Under the pieces are notes generated by a model. The model did not search any database, had not been told where the DNA came from, and saw only the letters and a list, made by a program, of their open reading frames with translations. DNA of 19,096 nt, taken from NCBI GenBank assembly GCA_905214615.1, contig CAJMMX010000050.1:1-19096 (forward strand), given 5' to 3'. Below are positions 15,631-19,096 of the stretch, one piece after another; within the stretch, counting starts at the first letter, position 1, and every line of letters begins with the position of its first letter. The stretch comes from an uncultured bacterium (lineage in GTDB: Bacteria > Actinomycetota > Coriobacteriia > Coriobacteriales > Coriobacteriaceae). Made by a program: the position numbers and the translations under genes.

Positions 15631-15675
15631 CTAGACAAACTAGAAGACAAACTAGAAGACAAGCTAGAAGACAGG
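15631..15675. repeat. 12-bp tandem repeat in the 3' untranslated region of the pilin-DUF6273 gene
   Basis: The unit CTAGAAGACAAA occurs three times in a row (15640-15651, 15652-15663, 15664-15675; the last two with one change each). A shortened copy that lacks three bases lies at 15631-15639. The array lies exactly between the minus-strand stop codon (15676-15678) and the terminator hairpin. Confidence 0.85.
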
Positions 15676-16629
15676 TTAAAAACACCAGGCGAGGCATATG
15701 CAATACGAGTACGTCGCGCCGTAGTCGTTATAGTTACCGTTGCTATAGATACAGCGGAAGTACGCGGAGCCGCTCGGATCCACGGAGCGCGTCCAGTGAT
15801 AAAAGCTCGACGACACCCCTGAATGGTTCGAGTACGTCACGCCCTTGGATTTGTAGTACTCGTACTGGGTACCGTCGGTCTGGCGGTCTCCGTAGATCTC
15901 GGTCATCGAGAGCAGGAAGACTTTATCGGTCGTGGCCGATGGGGCGCTGGCACTGCCACCACCCTTGTTATCGGTCATCTTCGTGACGGCCTTCGCCTTG
16001 GACTGGAGATCGATCGGTAGGAGCGACCAGAGGTCACCGGAATTGAGGCGGCCGCGGATCTCCGATTTCTCCCAGCCGCCGGCATTGGTGCTCGTGGCGT
16101 TCATTCGCTGCTCGTCCATGGCAGTGTTGGTTACCTCGAACGTGAGCCCAGCCTTACCGGAGCCGTCCGCGAGGTCATCGTGGTTGATACCGATGATGCG
16201 ATACTCGAGCGTCTTGCCGTTCGTCAACTTCATCGAGAACTTCGTCCCCGCGTCCATCGCGGCCTTCGCCTTTGCGTACGCCGGCGACGCCTCGCCCTTG
16301 GCGGCGATGTCCTTGGCCACGGCCTCCTGCTCGTCGAGCGTCCAGTCCTTCGCGTCCTTGGCGACAGCCGCCTGGACGGTCGCGGAATCGGCTCCCGCAG
16401 AGCCGCCGCCGGTTGCGCCGCCCTCGACCCCGCCGGTCGTCCCATTGCTCACCGTGTTGCCGACCAGGTTGAACTGGTTGCGGATGGCCCCCGCCACGCC
16501 GGGTCCCGCGAACACGATCACCAGGCCGATGATGGCGATGATCAGGACGTACTCGATGATAGATTGGCCTTGGAGGCGGGTTCTCCTAGGAGATACCCCC
16601 CCCCGAAGGTTAATTGCCGCTGCATGCAT
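15676..16629 (-). CDS. Flp-type (type IVb) pilin-like protein with C-terminal DUF6273 domain
   Basis: This 317-residue protein has a class III (prepilin) signal: basic leader, then LQG/QSIIEYVLIIAIIGL, with cleavage expected after Gly21 and the Flp hallmarks Glu+5 (Glu26) and Tyr+6 (Tyr27) followed by a hydrophobic helix. A Gly-rich linker (about 65-80) leads to an Ala/Lys-rich helical part and then a DUF6273 domain. That domain is recognised by GGWEKSEIRGRLN, a conserved LLP, TDKVFLLSMTEIYGD, QYEYYKSKG and HWTRSVDPSGSAYF. Flp pilins are normally 50-80 residues; here the pilin segment presents a large, probably C-type-lectin-like outer domain. The last ~25 residues are dominated by Tyr, Asn, Ser and Cys (FRCIYSNGNYNDYG) and look hypervariable. 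AAGGGAG lies about 6 bases before its ATG (16629). Pilus assembly genes (tadA, tadB, prepilin peptidase) are not in the window. Confidence 0.85.
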   Translation of the reverse strand: MHAAAINLRGGVSPRRTRLQGQSIIEYVLIIAIIGLVIVFAGPGVAGAIRNQFNLVGNTVSNGTTGGVEGGATGGGSAGADSATVQAAVAKDAKDWTLDEQEAVAKDIAAKGEASPAYAKAKAAMDAGTKFSMKLTNGKTLEYRIIGINHDDLADGSGKAGLTFEVTNTAMDEQRMNATSTNAGGWEKSEIRGRLNSGDLWSLLPIDLQSKAKAVTKMTDNKGGGSASAPSATTDKVFLLSMTEIYGDRQTDGTQYEYYKSKGVTYSNHSGVSSSFYHWTRSVDPSGSAYFRCIYSNGNYNDYGATYSYCICLAWCF

Positions 16630-16702
16630 TTGCGGCTCCCTTCGCTCAGGGTTTGTAGATACATCGCCGAGCGTAGGGCTATTTCAGATTTCTGCATCGG
16701 TC

Positions 16703-16717
16703 TTGCCGCAGCGGCAA
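16703..16717. promoter_or_regulatory. Short palindrome in the divergent intergenic region
   Basis: TTGCCGCAGCGGCAA is a perfect palindrome around one central base, about 75 bases upstream of the pilin-DUF6273 start. It lies between the two divergent genes and is well placed for an operator, but could also be a chance GC hairpin. Confidence 0.4.
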
Positions 16718-16765
16718 ACGTAATTAACTAAACGCCTTCGCGGCGCAATCAACCGCTCACTCAAT

Positions 16766-16789
16766 CGAATTTGTTGCTCAACAAATTCG
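16766..16789. promoter_or_regulatory. 24-bp inverted repeat, candidate operator
   Basis: CGAATTTGTTG (16766-16776) is mirrored by CAACAAATTCG (16779-16789) with only two central bases, an 11-bp perfect dyad. It lies in the 246-base gap between the divergent pilin and membrane-protein genes, about 87 bases before the latter's start. The tight centre and AT-rich arms suit a dimeric repressor site better than an RNA hairpin, and no T-run follows. No regulator gene is adjacent. The remainder of this gap (16630-16875) shows no gene. Confidence 0.55.
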
Positions 16790-16875
16790 CAGGTGAGGAC
16801 AGCAGAATTGGTGTTACCGGAAGTTACGGAGGACCGCCGGTGTCGAGGCGGGCGGTCGAGAAGAAGGGACCAAAA

Positions 16876-17124
16876 ATGAGAAGCCTGGAGCTGATAATCT
16901 TCTTCCTGCCTCTCTTGGCGATCGCCGCCAACATCTGCGGCGTAGCGGAGCTCGTTAAGATTGCCAGGGCCAAGGGGCATTACACCAATGGCGCGGGAAT
17001 CCTCTGGTTCATCGGCCTTTTCGGCACCGCGCTCATGGTCGGCCTGATCGTCTGCGCTCTGCCCGACCGAGCGGCACCGGCGCCCAGCGCACAAAGGGAC
17101 GAAGACGCCCTGCCCGAGGTGTAG
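16876..17124 (+). CDS. Small two-helix membrane protein, function unknown
   Basis: From ATG 16876 the product has 82 residues: one membrane helix at about 5-25 (LELIIFFLPLLAIAANI), a basic loop (VKIARAKGHYTNGAG), a second helix at about 41-61 (ILWFIGLFGTALMVGLIVCAL) and a proline/acid-rich tail. AAGAAGGGA lies 6 bases before this ATG; a longer in-frame start near 16771 would add an unlikely hydrophilic leader and sits in the inverted repeat, so I reject it. It stops 2 bases before the zinc-finger gene, so the pair is probably co-translated. I do not recognise the family. AGG and other codons rare upstream are used here. Confidence 0.7.
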   Translation: MRSLELIIFFLPLLAIAANICGVAELVKIARAKGHYTNGAGILWFIGLFGTALMVGLIVCALPDRAAPAPSAQRDEDALPEV

Positions 17125-17126
17125 TA

Positions 17127-18026
17127 ATGTCGAAATACAAGATAGCCTACCGCGACGCCAACCCCTCCTGGCAGGAGCTTTGCCCTGTCAGGATGTTAGC
17201 CATCCAAGTCTCCAGAGACACCGAGACGGGAGCCTGCTTCCTCCAAACAAAGATCGTCAACGTATCGACGAAACCCATCAGCCGCATAGAGTTCACTGTC
17301 GGGCTCGAGGGCGAGGGAGGGGAGACGGAGACCGTCGACTTCTCGCTCCTAGATGCCGACCTGCCCGCCGGCGAGGTGCTCAGGCCCAAGGCGGTGAGAA
17401 TCAAGCTGTCTGTTATCACCGGCTCGCGTGCCGTTGTGACCCGAGCGGACGGCGAGACCTCCTTCGGCGACCCGATCGACATCGATAGCCCCGCGCCACT
17501 CGCACTCAACGGGGTCGAGGAGTCGGAACGCGATGTCCTGCTCTCCGAGATGGGGGCCGATACCTTCAAATGCGCGGGCGTCCATTCCGAACACGACGGG
17601 TGGTGGCAGTGCGGCTGCGGTGCGGTGAACCTCAAGCGCGGTACCTGCTGGAACTGCGGCGCCGTGCGCGAGAAAATGGCGGATCTGGAAGATGCCGCGT
17701 TCCTGGATGAATCCAGAAGGGACAGGGTCTACAAGACGAGCGTCGCGATACTCGAGAAGGGCAACAGGAAGGAAGCTGAAGCCGCCAAGGAGAGCCTCGA
17801 GAGGCTGGCCGAGCAGGGCTACGGGGATTCGGGCGAGAAGGCAAGAGAGGCCGGCATGAAGATTGCGAACCTCTCGAAAAGGAGGAAGAAGATAGCCGTC
17901 GCGGGCCTTGGAAAGGATTACGCCGGGGACGTTCTTGTTGGAGTCGCTATGCAGTGTATTCGGGCTGATGTTCCAGTCGGAACAATCCAGATGGAGACTC
18001 CGACACTGCTCGGACATTCCCGTTAA
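17127..18026 (+). CDS. RanBP2-like zinc-finger protein with a probably replaced C-terminus
   Basis: The 299-residue product has a soluble, beta-rich N-terminal part (about 1-130). Its WWQCGCGAVN..TCWNCG motif supplies four Cys ligands (162, 164, 174, 177) and an Asn, in the arrangement of RanBP2-type zinc fingers. A helical, charged region with a repeat-like ESLERLAEQGYGDSG follows, then the basic run SKRRKKIAVAGL at about 250-261. In proteins of this layout I would expect a membrane helix directly after such a basic run. Instead the last ~38 residues are hydrophilic and lie antisense to what looks like a piece of a different gene, so the natural end has probably been lost at about 17905. GAGG lies 7 bases before ATG 17127. 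Codon use (many AGG/AGA) differs from the core operon. Function unknown. Confidence 0.65.
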   Translation: MSKYKIAYRDANPSWQELCPVRMLAIQVSRDTETGACFLQTKIVNVSTKPISRIEFTVGLEGEGGETETVDFSLLDADLPAGEVLRPKAVRIKLSVITGSRAVVTRADGETSFGDPIDIDSPAPLALNGVEESERDVLLSEMGADTFKCAGVHSEHDGWWQCGCGAVNLKRGTCWNCGAVREKMADLEDAAFLDESRRDRVYKTSVAILEKGNRKEAEAAKESLERLAEQGYGDSGEKAREAGMKIANLSKRRKKIAVAGLGKDYAGDVLVGVAMQCIRADVPVGTIQMETPTLLGHSR

Positions 18027-18113
18027 GTCATATACAGCACTGAAATCGCACTTGGCACCGAGACCAGTTACGTCCACATCCGCGTCCGGAACGAATCGAA
18101 GCGGTATCCCGTT
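17907..18113 (-). pseudogene. Remnant of a BspA/DUF285-type leucine-rich-repeat surface protein
   Basis: Read on the minus strand, this stretch gives LTGMSEQCRSLHLDCSDWN followed by ISPNTLHSDSNKNVPGVIL. That pattern (Cys-Ser-x-Trp-Asn-hydrophobic-Ser, then His, then Asn..ProGlyVal) resembles the terminal repeat of DUF285/BspA-like surface proteins. An in-frame TGA (18116-18114) closes it upstream, no start codon with a ribosome binding site is present, and similarity stops abruptly at about 17905, where the antisense of the zinc-finger gene begins. I read it as a decayed fragment left by recombination. The match is by eye and may be fortuitous. Confidence 0.4.
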
Positions 18114-18152
18114 TCAAAACGTATGCGTTTCACCATGAGAGAGGGATCTGTC

Positions 18153-18692
18153 ATGAGCTGGAAACCGAGAAAATGCGTTATCGCCTTACTGACTTTGGCG
18201 GCTCTGACGTGTTTCGCCGCCTTGATCGCCGTCAATATCAAACCGCAACACGATGCTTATCCCTCATCTTTGTCCATTAAAATGGGCCAAAATTTCAGCC
18301 TCGGCCGAAACGTGAATTATTTTAACAAGCTAAAACCTAATGAGGAAAATATCTTGATGTTCTGGGCATCGTGGTGTCAGCACTGCGAATCTCTCATAGA
18401 AGATATGCAACAACTTGATAATTTCGCAGCCTTAAGGAAGAACCTTTTCACTGTTTCCGAGGACAGCACAATTGAAGAAGCCTCGGTCCATGAAGGAGAC
18501 TTTCCCATATACATAGATTAAGATAAGACCGTGTATGACCAATATGAACTTGAGCATATTCCGTCCATATTCATACTGGATGATCAAGGAAACATCATCG
18601 GCTTATCCGAAGGAGAGGAAGAACCTCTTGCCTTATTAAAGAAATACGCCAAATACAACGGATATAAAGCGGAAGGAGGCGACATCAAGTAA
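18153..18692 (+). pseudogene. TlpA/thioredoxin-like membrane-anchored thiol-disulfide oxidoreductase, interrupted by an in-frame stop
   Basis: From ATG 18153 (AGAGAGGG upstream) the frame encodes an N-terminal membrane anchor (IALLTLAALTCFAALIAV) and the redox motif FWASWCQHCESL, with CXXC as Cys75-Gln-His-Cys78. The segment FPIYID then meets TAA at 18519-18521 (codon 123). Directly after it the same frame continues as DKTVYDQYELEHIPSIFIL, then DDQGNIIG and on to a final TAA at 18690-18692. That is the cis-Pro (IPS) and last strand pair of a thioredoxin fold. The ~179-codon unit is therefore a normal-length TlpA-like gene with one nonsense codon, giving a 122-residue truncated product lacking the cis-Pro loop. 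It would act outside the membrane on the disulfides of secreted proteins. The DNA is AT-richer than its surroundings, which suggests acquisition. A sequencing error or readthrough is possible. Confidence 0.8.
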
Positions 18693-18721
18693 CTATCAAA
18701 GGCCAGATTAAGGAGCCAGCC

Positions 18722-19096
18722 ATGAAGAAATGCCTGCTCTCCATCGTCTCAGCAGCTCTTTGCCTCTCCCTTGTCATGACACCATTTGTGCCCGTTGCGG
18801 CAGCCTATGCCGACGAGGGGTCTCCCGCCGAGAGCAGCGAAATCTACGTCGGAGACAACTACGACGAAAATTACGATATATCCCTTTTTGAGCGCGGACG
18901 CTGCACGGATTCATATTCCAAGGCGTGGTGCGATTCTCACGGATTTGCAAATAACCGCACCGTCCCTCACAAGGTCAAGCTGAACGTGAAGGAGGAGTCT
19001 TGCCTGCGCGATCCCTACCTTGCTGGCACCGCTGAAGTTATCGCCGGTCTCGTGACAACCGGTCCTGGCGGCGGCTTGTTTGCAACCGCAATGACA
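18722..19096 (+). CDS. Secreted cysteine-containing protein, function unknown (3' truncated by window)
   Basis: The frame opens at ATG 18722 after AAGGAG and remains open to the window end (125 codons). It starts with a clear Sec signal peptide: Lys-Lys, a hydrophobic core, and a likely signal peptidase I site around AAAYA/DEG (residues 26-33). The mature part is first acidic (SSEIYVGDNYDENYD). It then has Cys-containing segments (RGRCTDSYSKAWCDSHGFAN and later EESCLRDP) and a glycine-rich hydrophobic stretch (VIAGLVTTGPGGGLFATA). Three cysteines in the visible mature part suggest disulfide bonding, which fits the preceding thiol-disulfide oxidoreductase gene 29 bases upstream. It may be a toxin, bacteriocin-like peptide or surface protein; I do not recognise it. 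Confidence 0.72.
   Translation, partial: MKKCLLSIVSAALCLSLVMTPFVPVAAAYADEGSPAESSEIYVGDNYDENYDISLFERGRCTDSYSKAWCDSHGFANNRTVPHKVKLNVKEESCLRDPYLAGTAEVIAGLVTTGPGGGLFATAMT

Noticed and set aside
15631..15675. CRISPR array.
   Set aside because: The 12-bp units are directly adjacent with no spacers; this is a simple tandem repeat.
15495..15986. Plus-strand open frame of about 163 codons crossing the terminator and the end of the pilin-like gene.
   Set aside because: Its translation is Arg/Ser-rich low complexity, it runs through the tandem repeat and the opposite-strand terminator, and it has no recognisable domain.
17349..18077. Minus-strand open frame spanning the zinc-finger gene, taken as one gene.
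   Set aside because: Only the first part (to about 17907) resembles a protein family; the rest is antisense of the zinc-finger gene. I keep just the remnant.

Overview
The window is GC-rich and gene-dense. The first 15 kb is one uninterrupted plus-strand run of bacterial core genes. Gene content, order and composition suggest an actinobacterium of the class Coriobacteriia, most likely Collinsella or a relative. That assignment is inference from general knowledge, not from a search.

Positions 1-14972 form a tightly packed co-directional block, with ATGA overlaps or gaps of a few bases at most junctions. In order it holds: the end of an unrecognised membrane protein; an M50-type membrane metalloprotease; scpA and scpB (condensin partners); an RluB-type rRNA pseudouridine synthase; cmk; a PlsC-type acyltransferase; ispH; a DUF512 radical-SAM protein; der; plsY; gpsA; rpe; a NifS-like cysteine desulfurase; a Nif3/DUF34 protein; a coiled-coil zinc-ribbon protein; and coaBC. 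The block combines chromosome organisation, ribosome maturation (RluB, Der), phospholipid synthesis (GpsA makes glycerol-3-phosphate, PlsY and PlsC acylate it), isoprenoid, Fe-S/sulfur and coenzyme A synthesis.

A tRNA-Pro(GGG) gene with its own promoter and a strong terminator (14981-15173) closes the block. It is followed by about 430 bp without a gene but rich in inverted repeats (15174-15597).

From about 15.6 kb onward the character changes: strand switches, AGG/AGA arginine codons, AT-richer stretches, broken genes and surface or secreted products. This looks like an accessory region. A minus-strand gene (15676-16629) encodes a Flp-type pilin N-terminus fused to a C-terminal DUF6273 domain. 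Its last ~40 residues look like the hypervariable end of a diversified ligand-binding protein. Diverging from it are a small two-helix membrane protein and a RanBP2-like zinc-finger protein. The tail of the latter appears to run through a foreign remnant of a BspA/DUF285-type surface protein on the opposite strand. Next come a TlpA-like thiol-disulfide oxidoreductase interrupted by an in-frame TAA, and the start of a secreted, cysteine-containing protein that runs off the window.

The most interesting item is the pilin-DUF6273 fusion, a candidate phase- or sequence-variable surface filament subunit. No reverse transcriptase or template repeat is visible here, so the link to a diversity-generating retroelement is only a hypothesis.
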